From the NCBI GenBank assembly GCA_020724065.1, contig DYHQ01000009.1, forward strand, positions 1 through 33,527: a DNA stretch of 33,527 nt, read 5' to 3'. Under the pieces are notes generated by a model. The model ran no database searches, was not told the origin of the DNA, and saw only the letters and a list, made by a program, of their open reading frames with translations. This document shows, one piece after another, positions 23,822 through 32,019 of the stretch (its first letter is position 1; each line of letters begins with the position of its first letter). Both the position numbers and the translations under genes were made by a program. Source of the stretch: Candidatus Puniceispirillum sp. Its GTDB lineage: Bacteria > Electryoneota > RPQS01 > DYHQ01.

Positions 23822-25420
23822 ATGTCCCGTTTCCTTTTTGCTTCCTGCTTCCTCTTCATCAGCGCTATTCTTCTTGCCTCGCCATATACTGCTGAAAAAC
23901 CTGCCCCCCATTTCCGGCTGACAATTCGGCCGGCAGTTGAGCATCACTTCGATTGGGATTTTGACAATACCATTTTCGGGACAAGTCACGACGAGGTTCA
24001 CCCGGACCTCTGCACGACGCCGAATGGCCAGTATTTCTATGCTTGTTGCTCTGTCTTGGATGGTGAAGGTGATTTCAGCAGCCTGCGCCTGCGCTGGTCA
24101 ACCGATGGCGGTCTTTCATGGGGGCCCGGAATAGATGTCGCCGCAGAGAATCCTGTCGGCATGGGAAGATTGGCCGCCGACAACAACTTTGTGTACTTGG
24201 TTTGTGAATTCTTCCTCGGTGAGAATGATATTGACAGTTACCTTCTTCGGCTTCCAACAGGCTCAATAGATCCACAAGAGCTTTCCGTCCTCCCGATTGC
24301 GACCACACCACTCGTTGAGAAGTCCCCTGCTATTCATTCCGACAGTCGCGATGAAATGGGAGACCCTTACATCTACATTTCGCACGCCGAACTCCATGAA
24401 ACTGATTCGCTGCGCTACTGGTTTCATCTTTCGATTGACCGGGGGATCAGCTTGCACCGCTCGGGAATTATTGCCTCCTTTGCAGGACAGTCTCTCGCGG
24501 GACGGTCAAGCGTGGCGACAGGAAAGCTCGGGGAAGAAACGCTGATATATTTTGCCTGTGAGGGAGAGAGGTCAGCGGGACGCGGTTCAATGGTTTATGT
24601 GATGACAAGCGGGGATTTCGGAATGACCTGGAGCTCGCCTCATTCGATTTCCGAGGATAATCGAGCTTTCTGCCTACCGAATCTCTGCGCTTTTGGCGGA
24701 TTTGCATTTGTGTCGTACGCGTGGTCGCCCCTTCCCCATGATTTGGATGTTCTTTACAGCTTTTCAGCGGATTCAGGGAGAAGTTGGTCGGAGAGTATTG
24801 CAGCCTCGCCCGGTGAAAGCTACGACACAGAGCCGCGAGTCGTCATCGAGCCCAATGGAGCGAATTTTCATATCGGCTGCGCGCATTTTCTTGCGGAGGA
24901 TTCCGCTGCCGGAACAATCTGGACTTGCCGAGGAAATACAGGAAATCCTGATTCCATCGGCTTGGGGACTGCTATCGAGAATGACAATTTGGCTGCGGCG
25001 GGATTTCAAATCGGAATGTGTGCGGGGCCTAATTTGCAGAATCTTCGAGGCGCGGCAATCGCATGGACTTCATATTTCGTCACAGGCGACTTGGATGTGA
25101 AATTCGATGCGTCGTGGCGAGGAGACGCTGACGCGCCCGTGATGCAGACTTTGTTGCCGCAATTTTCTTTAGAGCAGAACTATCCAAATCCTTTCAATTA
25201 TTCGACCATAATCCGGTTCGAGTTGCCGACTGCAAGTTCGGCGCAGCTTGCAATCCACGACATCATCGGACGGGAAGTCATACTGCAAAATTTCGGTTTG
25301 CTCTCTCCCGGACATCATACGGTGACCTTGGGCGCGAGCAAAATGCCTTCAGGTATCTACTTTTATACCCTGCAAACCAATCAGGCGATGCAAACGCGGA
25401 AAATGGTTGTGCTCAAATGA
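23822..25420 (+). CDS. Secreted Asp-box (sialidase-fold-like) protein with type IX sorting tail
   Basis: A 532-residue exported protein. Residues 1-20 are a signal peptide. The body carries BNR/Asp-box motifs STDGGLSW (93-100), SGDFGMTW (263-270) and SADSGRSW (315-322), typical of a beta-propeller of the sialidase/exo-alpha-glycosidase type. The arginine triad of true sialidases was not confirmed, so enzyme activity is uncertain. The last 85 residues are a FlgD/Por-type C-terminal domain: SLEQNYPNPFN, RFELP, VYDI-like IHDIIGREV, then SGIYFYTLQTN and a final KMVVLK. Such tails direct secretion and cell-surface anchoring by the type IX system. It begins three bases after asd and ends five bases from the convergent gene at 25426. 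Confidence 0.82.
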   Translation: MSRFLFASCFLFISAILLASPYTAEKPAPHFRLTIRPAVEHHFDWDFDNTIFGTSHDEVHPDLCTTPNGQYFYACCSVLDGEGDFSSLRLRWSTDGGLSWGPGIDVAAENPVGMGRLAADNNFVYLVCEFFLGENDIDSYLLRLPTGSIDPQELSVLPIATTPLVEKSPAIHSDSRDEMGDPYIYISHAELHETDSLRYWFHLSIDRGISLHRSGIIASFAGQSLAGRSSVATGKLGEETLIYFACEGERSAGRGSMVYVMTSGDFGMTWSSPHSISEDNRAFCLPNLCAFGGFAFVSYAWSPLPHDLDVLYSFSADSGRSWSESIAASPGESYDTEPRVVIEPNGANFHIGCAHFLAEDSAAGTIWTCRGNTGNPDSIGLGTAIENDNLAAAGFQIGMCAGPNLQNLRGAAIAWTSYFVTGDLDVKFDASWRGDADAPVMQTLLPQFSLEQNYPNPFNYSTIIRFELPTASSAQLAIHDIIGREVILQNFGLLSPGHHTVTLGASKMPSGIYFYTLQTNQAMQTRKMVVLK

Positions 25421-25425
25421 GCGCC

Positions 25426-26829
25426 CTACCTCAAGACAAACGACTCGCCTTCTTTTGGATAGCGGATGTCGAAGGCGTTCCAGCTCTTGAGGTTTTCGAT
25501 GAAGGGAAGGGATTGGTCGGGTTCGCCGTGAACTACGAAGACCTGGCGCAAGCGAGGCGAGTTCTGGCGAACCCTTTTTACATATTCGAGCAGGCCGTTT
25601 CGGTCTGCATGACCGGAGAAGGAATTCAGGATTTTGACACGGGCGCGAAGTTTCAAGAGTTCACCGAAGATAGCCACCTCGGGTTGACGCTCGGCGATTC
25701 GCCGACCCAGAGTGTGTTCCGCTTGAAAGCTGACGATGAGAATGGTATTGCGCGGGTTTTCGATGTTGTTGCGCAAGTGATGGACGATTCGTCCCGCTTC
25801 GCACATTCCCGATGCAGCGATGATAATCATGGGGTCATGCCTCTCATTCAGCGCCATCGAATCGGCCACACCCCGAATGATGGTCAACTGCGGGAAACTG
25901 AAGGGCCGCACACCCGCGTCCAACAGCTTGCGCGTCTCGGCGTCATAGCATTCAGGATGATTGCGAAAGACTTCGGTCACATCGGCTGCAAGAGGACTGT
26001 CCAAATAGACTGGAAGAGGCGGGATTCGGCCTTCATCTTGAAGCCCGGCGAGGTGATATAGCAGTTCCTGCGTCCTCTCGAGGGCAAACGCGGGAATAAT
26101 GACTTTGCCGCCTTTCTCGGCTGTGCTGCTGATGACCTCAGCCAGTTCATTTCCCGCCTCAGAGGCCGAGTCATGGGTGCGATTGCCATAGGTGGATTCA
26201 ATGACGAGACCATCCAAGCCGGACAGAATCTCCGGATCTTTGAGAATCGGGAGGTCAAAACGGCCGAGGTCGCCGGTGAAACCGAGGCGGTAGGCTTTGC
26301 CATTTTCATGTAATTCAATTAGTTCCTGTGCTGATCCCAAGACATGGCCGGCATCAAGCAACTGAACCGATATTCCAGAAATGGGCTGAAATTGACGACC
26401 ATAATCCGAGGAGACGAACTGGCCTAAAATTCCGTCTGCATCTTCCAGTGAATAGAGGGGATTGAAGAGAGGCAGACCCTTACGCCGATGGATTTTATTA
26501 ACAAATTCAAGATCTTTTTGTTGGACATGGGCGGCATCGCGAAGCATGTGGGTGCAGAGATCGGCAGTGGCATGCGTGCAATGAATCTCGCCAGCGAAAC
26601 CTTTGGCCTTGATTCTTGGGAGGTTACCGCAATGGTCGAGGTGCGCGTGGGAAAGCACAACCGCTCCGATCTTCACGACAGGATAGCGGGGGTGCCGATT
26701 GCGGCGGTAGGTGGCTTCGCGCGGCCCCTGGAAAAGGCCACATTCCAGCAGAAGATTGTTGCCTTGAACTTCAAGCAGGTATTGTGAGCCTGTGACGCCT
26801 TGGCAGGCGCCGTGAAAGGTAATACGCAT
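25426..26829 (-). CDS. MBL-fold beta-CASP RNA-metabolising metallo-hydrolase
   Basis: A 467-residue zinc hydrolase of the metallo-beta-lactamase / beta-CASP group (CPSF73-like, bacterial members act as RNases). The HxHxDH motif is SHAHLDHCG (about 60-68), further metal ligands sit in DAGHVLGSA and FTGDLGR, the beta-CASP domain spans about 185-390 with the PAFALERTQE and DSPLAADVTEVF motifs, and the C-terminal RNA-specificity region has FSGHADRNGLL and VHGEPDQS. The enzyme most likely processes or degrades RNA. It runs opposite to its neighbours, tail to tail with the Asp-box gene, leaving five bases and no visible terminator. The ribosome binding site is weak. Confidence 0.92.
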   Translation of the reverse strand: MRITFHGACQGVTGSQYLLEVQGNNLLLECGLFQGPREATYRRNRHPRYPVVKIGAVVLSHAHLDHCGNLPRIKAKGFAGEIHCTHATADLCTHMLRDAAHVQQKDLEFVNKIHRRKGLPLFNPLYSLEDADGILGQFVSSDYGRQFQPISGISVQLLDAGHVLGSAQELIELHENGKAYRLGFTGDLGRFDLPILKDPEILSGLDGLVIESTYGNRTHDSASEAGNELAEVISSTAEKGGKVIIPAFALERTQELLYHLAGLQDEGRIPPLPVYLDSPLAADVTEVFRNHPECYDAETRKLLDAGVRPFSFPQLTIIRGVADSMALNERHDPMIIIAASGMCEAGRIVHHLRNNIENPRNTILIVSFQAEHTLGRRIAERQPEVAIFGELLKLRARVKILNSFSGHADRNGLLEYVKRVRQNSPRLRQVFVVHGEPDQSLPFIENLKSWNAFDIRYPKEGESFVLR

Positions 26830-26845
26830 ATTCAGAAGATACTAC

Positions 26846-26874
26846 TTGACTTTTTGGCAAACGCAGTGTATATT
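26846..26874 (+). promoter_or_regulatory. Sigma-70 promoter of the small secreted protein gene
   Basis: TTGACT (26846-26851) and TATATT (26869-26874) are 17 bases apart, placing the transcription start near 26881, about 20 bases before the ATG. The pair lies just behind the start of the divergent beta-CASP gene. Confidence 0.8.
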
Positions 26875-26900
26875 TCTATATTGGAAATGGAGTCGAGGGT

Positions 26901-27299
26901 ATGCAGCGCTTTACTTTTGTCGTAGCCTTTCTTTTTGGCGTCGCGTCGGCGGCCTTCGCTGGCGCGGAGATTATCGAGTTTGAAGCCCTGAGCTTGGGTG
27001 ACCGATGCCAGCTTGTCTGGCGCACGGCCCAGGAGACAAACTTCGAGATGTTCGTCGTTGAGCGGTCATCAGACGGTTCGCGGTTCTTGCCTGTGGGCAC
27101 GGTGGAACCCCAGGGCTCGTATTCGAACTATCAATATACGGATGTGAGTCCGTTGGCGCAATCATCGCGAGTGTTTTTCTATCGGCTGAAGCTGCTGGAT
27201 AGAGACCAGTCCTTTGATTACTCCGTCGTCCGTGAAGTGTCTCTGGTCTTTTCGGCGCTGAGGCATACTTGGGGTTCGATCAAAGCGATGTTTCGATAA
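26901..27299 (+). CDS. Small secreted protein with fibronectin-III-like fold
   Basis: A 132-residue exported protein. Residues 1-20 are a signal peptide ending AFA. The mature part reads LVWRTAQETNFEMFVVERSSDG, then YSNYQYTDVSP and FFYRLKLLDRD, the recurrent pattern of the fibronectin-like module found just before type IX sorting tails in FCB-group proteins (W-T-x-x-E-x-N...F.VERS.DG...Y...D). Here the module stands alone and has no NYPNPFN tail, so it may be a truncated or single-domain version. It is the only gene of its unit, with a strong promoter before it and a terminator after it, which suggests appreciable expression. Confidence 0.75.
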   Translation: MQRFTFVVAFLFGVASAAFAGAEIIEFEALSLGDRCQLVWRTAQETNFEMFVVERSSDGSRFLPVGTVEPQGSYSNYQYTDVSPLAQSSRVFFYRLKLLDRDQSFDYSVVREVSLVFSALRHTWGSIKAMFR

Positions 27300-27315
27300 A
27301 GGACTTAGCCCCGCC

Positions 27316-27340
27316 GTCAAAACTTTTTCATGGTTTTGAC
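27316..27340 (+). other. Inverted repeat after the small secreted protein gene
   Basis: GTCAAAAC (27316-27323) and GTTTTGAC (27333-27340) form a perfect eight-base stem with a nine-base loop. It has no T-tract of its own and precedes the stronger terminator by about 10 bases; it may protect the mRNA 3' end or be an operator. Confidence 0.45.
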
Positions 27341-27349
27341 CTCCTACCA

Positions 27350-27389
27350 GGCCCCGTGCTTCCTCCCCGCGCGGGGCTTTGGTTTTTTC
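27350..27389 (+). terminator. Rho-independent terminator of the small secreted protein gene
   Basis: GCCCCG (27351-27356) can pair with CGGGGC (27372-27377), and a tighter alternative CCCCGCGCGGGG exists within it. TTTGGTTTTTT follows in the plus direction. Confidence 0.7.
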
Positions 27390-27441
27390 CGTGTGAAGGA
27401 TTTGTTCGCACAGGATGAGGAGACTTTGTGGATGGGTCCGC

Positions 27442-27756
27442 TTAGGGAGCTACGCGCAGCCCGATGTGAGATTCGGTCAGGAAGTACCGATTGCGGCCGA
27501 TGGAGTTCAGTTCGTGGACGAAATCCTGCAAAGTATCCAAATCCGGATACTCGAGCGCCGCCATCATGCTCCAGCCCGAAGAAAAATGGCAATCGTAGGT
27601 GCCGAGCCACTTCACTCCATTCTTGGTCCATTTCTCGATGATGACGTGCTGTTTCTTGCGATAGTCGGCGCGTTCCTTTTCGGTCAGAGAATACCAAATA
27701 TCGCGCGGACGCCAGAAGACGATGGCACCGAAAGGGGCTGAGGTCTTTTTTGCCAT
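27442..27756 (-). CDS. Small ferredoxin-like (alpha/beta barrel) protein, function unknown
   Basis: A 104-residue soluble protein. It looks like a dimeric alpha-beta-barrel/ferredoxin-fold protein: beta strand (AIVFWRPRD), helix with TEKERADYRKKQHVIIEKW, strand with KWLGTYDCHFSSGWSMMAALEYPDLDTLQDFVHEL, then helix and final strand RYFLTESHIGLRV. This pattern resembles darcynin-like and related small monooxygenase-fold families, but I do not recognise a specific one. A strong GGAGGTG lies seven bases before the ATG. It follows the protease gene on the same strand by 34 bases, so the two may share a transcript. Other frames over the same segment lack a good start. Confidence 0.7.
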   Translation of the reverse strand: MAKKTSAPFGAIVFWRPRDIWYSLTEKERADYRKKQHVIIEKWTKNGVKWLGTYDCHFSSGWSMMAALEYPDLDTLQDFVHELNSIGRNRYFLTESHIGLRVAP

Positions 27757-27790
27757 GACACACCTCCAAGAAAGTTTTGTTCTTCTATTT

Positions 27791-30700
27791 CTATCGAATA
27801 AGCAGCATCTTGTGGACTTGGCGGAAGCCGACCGCGCGCATCTGGCAAAAATAGAGGCCTGAGGGCAGATCTCTGGCGTCGAAGTCGAGTTCGTGGTATC
27901 CCGCTTCTGTCCAGCCGTCTGTCAAGCGCGCGACTCGTCGTCCAAGAACATCATAGACATCGAGGCGCACGAAAGAGCGTTGAGGAAGCCCATACCTAAG
28001 TCTCGTTGTCGCATTGAAGGGATTCGGATAGTTCGGAGAGAGGAAGAAAGCGCTCGGGATGTCGGCTTCGTGGTCTGAGCTGACGCTGCTGACAGTCACC
28101 TGCACATGGTTGCTCGTATCGCTCTCGCCGCCCTCATAAACCGCTACAACCCAGTATTCATACTCACCGGGCGACACGCCTTCCACATAGGTTGTCTCCT
28201 CGACCGCAGCGCGAAATTCCCCATCTCGATAGACCTTGTAGTGCGAAAGGCTCTCGATGCTGCCGCCACCCTTTGAGGGACCCAATTGAATAGCGGATGG
28301 AGTGGTTCCGTGCTCCATGCCAGATGATGTCGGCTCAGGGAGTGGTGGCTGCCATGTGAGCGTGACGACCGTATCCTCTATGCTTGCCTGTAAATTGCTC
28401 GGCGGATCAAGCCGCCAGATTTCGAAGGTGACCCAAGTCATGACGCCCGAATCAACTGTGGCTTCTTGCAGTCCCACTTCGTAACCGGGATAGGTCGCTT
28501 GCATCCGATAGGTGCCTGCCACAACGGAATCCACAGCAAAACACCCTTGCGTGTCAGAGTAAAGGCGATGACAACCAAATGTAATGATGACTTCCGACAT
28601 ATCCTCAAGCGGTGGGACGGCATATACCTGCCCAGCGACGCTGCCATAGTCCGTTGGAATGGCTGTTGTAAAACGAATAGCTGTGCCGGACCGAATCGGG
28701 AAAGCGCTCAGATTGTAACTGGTGTCAAAGACAATTTGCACGCCGGTCAACTCGTCCGGACTCTCGATGCCGACGGTTCCGCCGTCGTCTCGCTCATCGT
28801 AGAAATACTGGAGGAGCGCGTATTGGAGAACGATTTCGCCATCGCAAGAAGGCGTCGGGCAAACCAGAGGATCGTAGAGAATGAGTTGAAATGTCGCCAG
28901 AGAATCATGAGGGCGACGCTGAGGCACTCGATTGAACTCGATGATGAACCGCCCTTGCAGTTCAGCATAGTACGCCGAGACATCTCCTCCCACCAGAACA
29001 TCCATGTCATCCCAGAAAGGCGCTATCATTGCGGCAGGGCCATCTGAGTCGGGGATGGGACTTTGAGTGCGGTCGGCCTCATTCGTGAATCCTAAGGCCA
29101 GCCAGCCGTCTGCGCAGAGAGTCGCTTCGGTGTAATCATAACCGTAATACCGGAAGACAAAAGGCAGAGCAAAATGAGCGAGAGAATCGCTATGGGAAAA
29201 ATGGATTGCTGCGCCGGGTCCGCCGAGCGATGGGCTGATTTCCAGCCAGTCGAAGTGCGCGCGCTGTTCGATGTCATTCTGTTCGTAGGCGATATAGCCA
29301 TAGGTGTCTGGACCCGATGGTAGAAAACGGAGATCGAAAAGCTCAAAAACAACCTGCACAACTTCACTTTCGGGAAGGAAGACTGTCGTATCCGCCATGC
29401 TGCCCTCGTAGTCTGCCACGATTTGATAGACCGCCGCGCCGGGAGCTGAGAGAGAAAAATAGCCCACCGTATCCGTTCGAGCAGCAGGAATGGGCGTTTC
29501 GGCCAAGGAAATCATTGCACCTGCGACCGGTAATCGGCCCATGTTATGAACATAGCCCTCTATGGTGGCGGAGATGGCGAGCGTCAAATCGAAATCATGG
29601 AGAACTTCGGCAACATTTCCCACCGCGACGAGTTCGGTGTCAGGCCGATAACTGTGTAGCCAGGCACGAATTGCATAGGTGGAATCACGAGAGACGGGCA
29701 AGGCGAACTGGCCATCAATGTTGGCATTCACAAAAGGTGCACCACCGGCAGCTTCGACTTTTGCCGCGAGCGGCTCTTGGGAAATGGAATCGCGCACGAA
29801 GCCGCTCACGAGAGCCATGGTGCTATTGAGCATCACATTGCCGACGACAGCGAAAGATTGTGTTTCACTTCCGGGAAGAATGCCGCCGACATAGAGCGTC
29901 CATGGGCCGGATTCGGGAGCATCCACATGAACCCGCTCGACAACATTCACGCTGTCAATTCCTGTTCCTGCAGGCAAGTCGGGATCTGCTGGATTCAGAA
30001 CCCACGGTCTGAATGTTGCCGCGCTGGGCGAGACAAGCCAAAGATCCAGATCATTGACAAGCGCTGGAGCGACATTGTACTCACCGGGAACATCGCTCCA
30101 AGCCAGCGAGATGTCAAGGGTTGACAGGGTGTCGGGGACCTCGAAAAGCTGCGAGAAGGTTTCACCGGCAGTGAGTTGCGCTTCGAAGAAACCGAGATTC
30201 AATAGGAAATCTATCGCCTTCTGGATATTGATCACGCCATAGCCGAACCCAAAATCCGGCCCGATGTTTCCTCGGTCAAGGGCGCTGGCGACCAGCAAGG
30301 CCTTCACCGTTTCAGGAAGCGGGGCAGGAAGATCAGGCAAAATGCGATGCCATTGTTCCAGAAGAAGAGCGATGCAACCCGAAACGACAGGTGTTGCCAT
30401 CGAAGTGCCGCTGATGCGGTAATAATCGTTGCCAGGAAAAGTCGAGGTGATATTGACGCCCGGGGCGCAAAGCTCAGGTTTCAAGCGGCCGTCATCGGTT
30501 GGCCCCCACGAGCCGAAGGACGACATGTTGTCCTCATCGTCGGAAGCGCCGACCGTGATGATATTTTTTGCTCCCGCAGGAACTCCCATCGTGCCGTAGC
30601 CGTCGCCGCATCGAGCCGGTGGTTGCCGCTCGTTGCCCGCCGCGAAGACAACGATGAAAGGCTGCCCCAAAGAGCCGCAAACGATGGCGTCCAGGAGCTG

Positions 30701-31774
30701 CGAGGTCGTTTCGTAGTCTCCTTCCCACTCGCACGGATAGCCGTTCGTTGCCACATTGGAGCTCAGAGAGTTGTTCGCGACCTCCGCTCCGTGGGTGGTC
30801 ATAGCCTCTTGATAGTTCCCTTCGATGTCCTGCGGCGAATCATACAGACAATTGGGCACGCACGCTTCATACTCCATGGAAACCATGCGGACTTCGGGCG
30901 CCATGCCTCGATATTGGCCGCTTGAGTTCGCTCCGTTGCCCCCGAGAGTCCCCGCAACATGAGTCGCGTGCCAGAGGGGCATGTAGTATTCACCTAAGAC
31001 AACACGATTCGGACTAAAATCATTGTGCGTTCTGTCCACGATGTCGCCGTCATAGACCAGAGCCGTAACACCGCGGCCGCTGAGATCATAAGGTAAGAGC
31101 TGCACTTCGTCCGCATGGACGCGCTGCCGAGCGATGTCGTTTGTCGGCGTGAGCGGCGGTGGCGCTTCGGCAATGTGCAGGACGAAATCCAGAGCAGCAA
31201 GTTCGCGGACCTGCTCGGGAAGGGCGGCAACGAAAAGAACATGAGTCGAATGAAGCTCCTCACCAACCTCATAACCGCGTAAAGCAAGGGCAGTGCGCGC
31301 TGTCTCCAGTCCAACATCCTTCATCAGGCTGACCGCAAAGACGTGCCTCGTCGCATCGTAGCGACTCCAATCTCCAAAGAGGCCTTGTAGAATCCGGGGA
31401 TGTATTTTGGAGTCTATCGGCAGCGGCCCTGCCCAGCGCACACCCTGTTTCTGAAGAACAGACTTCTGAATTTCGCAGGGCATGGATATGACATACGCGC
31501 GGTCAGGGAAATAATGAAGCAGACGAATTCCGTGAGATTCAAAGCGCGCGCGGTCGCCTACTTGCAAGTGTTTCTCAAGCTGCATGAGTAGGTGGATGCG
31601 CTCATCCTTGCCATTGGGAATGGATGAAGGAATGAAAAACTCTCCAGCGGGAGGAATGAAAGGATGGTTTCGGAGGGCGATTTCGTAGGGCGCCGTTTCC
31701 GCCATGACAGCGAACGGAGCTCCAATGAGCAGCAAAAGGAAGATTCTCCGAAAAGAGAGCTGCCAGTTTCGCAC
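27791..31774 (-). CDS. Large secreted subtilisin-like serine protease with type IX sorting tail
   Basis: An exported S8-family peptidase. Numbered from the longest frame (GTG 31858, 1355 residues), the triad is D270 (LVYDGD), H300 (ATHVAG) and S486 (GTSMATP), with the oxyanion Asn N409 in AAGNE. A propeptide-like region covers about 55-245. After the catalytic domain (to about 555) come a jelly-roll P-domain-like module (about 565-675), two carboxypeptidase-regulatory-like modules, a nidogen-like module rich in FDW and FWDDMD, another regulatory-like repeat, a fibronectin III domain and a Por/FlgD tail with SPNYPNPFN ending MLLIR. The listed start, GTG 31774, follows GGAAG and puts the hydrophobic signal helix at residues 11-25; the longer frame would add 28 residues before it. 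It probably digests extracellular protein while anchored to the surface. Confidence 0.87.
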   Translation of the reverse strand: MRNWQLSFRRIFLLLLIGAPFAVMAETAPYEIALRNHPFIPPAGEFFIPSSIPNGKDERIHLLMQLEKHLQVGDRARFESHGIRLLHYFPDRAYVISMPCEIQKSVLQKQGVRWAGPLPIDSKIHPRILQGLFGDWSRYDATRHVFAVSLMKDVGLETARTALALRGYEVGEELHSTHVLFVAALPEQVRELAALDFVLHIAEAPPPLTPTNDIARQRVHADEVQLLPYDLSGRGVTALVYDGDIVDRTHNDFSPNRVVLGEYYMPLWHATHVAGTLGGNGANSSGQYRGMAPEVRMVSMEYEACVPNCLYDSPQDIEGNYQEAMTTHGAEVANNSLSSNVATNGYPCEWEGDYETTSQLLDAIVCGSLGQPFIVVFAAGNERQPPARCGDGYGTMGVPAGAKNIITVGASDDEDNMSSFGSWGPTDDGRLKPELCAPGVNITSTFPGNDYYRISGTSMATPVVSGCIALLLEQWHRILPDLPAPLPETVKALLVASALDRGNIGPDFGFGYGVINIQKAIDFLLNLGFFEAQLTAGETFSQLFEVPDTLSTLDISLAWSDVPGEYNVAPALVNDLDLWLVSPSAATFRPWVLNPADPDLPAGTGIDSVNVVERVHVDAPESGPWTLYVGGILPGSETQSFAVVGNVMLNSTMALVSGFVRDSISQEPLAAKVEAAGGAPFVNANIDGQFALPVSRDSTYAIRAWLHSYRPDTELVAVGNVAEVLHDFDLTLAISATIEGYVHNMGRLPVAGAMISLAETPIPAARTDTVGYFSLSAPGAAVYQIVADYEGSMADTTVFLPESEVVQVVFELFDLRFLPSGPDTYGYIAYEQNDIEQRAHFDWLEISPSLGGPGAAIHFSHSDSLAHFALPFVFRYYGYDYTEATLCADGWLALGFTNEADRTQSPIPDSDGPAAMIAPFWDDMDVLVGGDVSAYYAELQGRFIIEFNRVPQRRPHDSLATFQLILYDPLVCPTPSCDGEIVLQYALLQYFYDERDDGGTVGIESPDELTGVQIVFDTSYNLSAFPIRSGTAIRFTTAIPTDYGSVAGQVYAVPPLEDMSEVIITFGCHRLYSDTQGCFAVDSVVAGTYRMQATYPGYEVGLQEATVDSGVMTWVTFEIWRLDPPSNLQASIEDTVVTLTWQPPLPEPTSSGMEHGTTPSAIQLGPSKGGGSIESLSHYKVYRDGEFRAAVEETTYVEGVSPGEYEYWVVAVYEGGESDTSNHVQVTVSSVSSDHEADIPSAFFLSPNYPNPFNATTRLRYGLPQRSFVRLDVYDVLGRRVARLTDGWTEAGYHELDFDARDLPSGLYFCQMRAVGFRQVHKMLLIR

Positions 31775-31894
31775 GGCTCTTCCGATCTTGACATTGCCAA
31801 ACAGAATATAGTGAAGAAGTCGTCCGTTTGCAAGACTCGGATTGACCCTGTCCTCCACTTATCTGAGATGAAATGCAGTTCCTTGAGAACTGAG

Positions 31895-31923
31895 TTGACT
31901 TTTATTGAAAACTTTTGCATATT
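31895..31923 (+). promoter_or_regulatory. Promoter of the citrate synthase gene
   Basis: TTGACT (31895-31900) and CATATT (31918-31923) are 17 bases apart. The predicted start near 31930 leaves a leader of about 90 bases before the ATG at 32020. A minus-strand TTGACT at 31955-31950 could serve the divergent protease gene, although its -10 is poor. Confidence 0.65.
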
Positions 31924-32019
31924 GAAATTGAGGCAAAGTTGCGCCTTTAAGTCAATAAATATAAAAGAAATAAAAAGTGAAAAGTTTCTCACAGTCTCAA
32001 CCTCACAAAGGAGTAGATT

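Noticed and set aside
25417-26061. Plus-strand open frame of about 214 codons opposite the beta-CASP gene
   Set aside because: It is the antisense shadow of a well-conserved enzyme, with no family features and no ribosome binding site.
27344-27769. Alternative minus-strand frame over the small ferredoxin-like gene
   Set aside because: The frame at 27442-27756 has the strong GGAGGTG site and a regular fold pattern; the other has neither.
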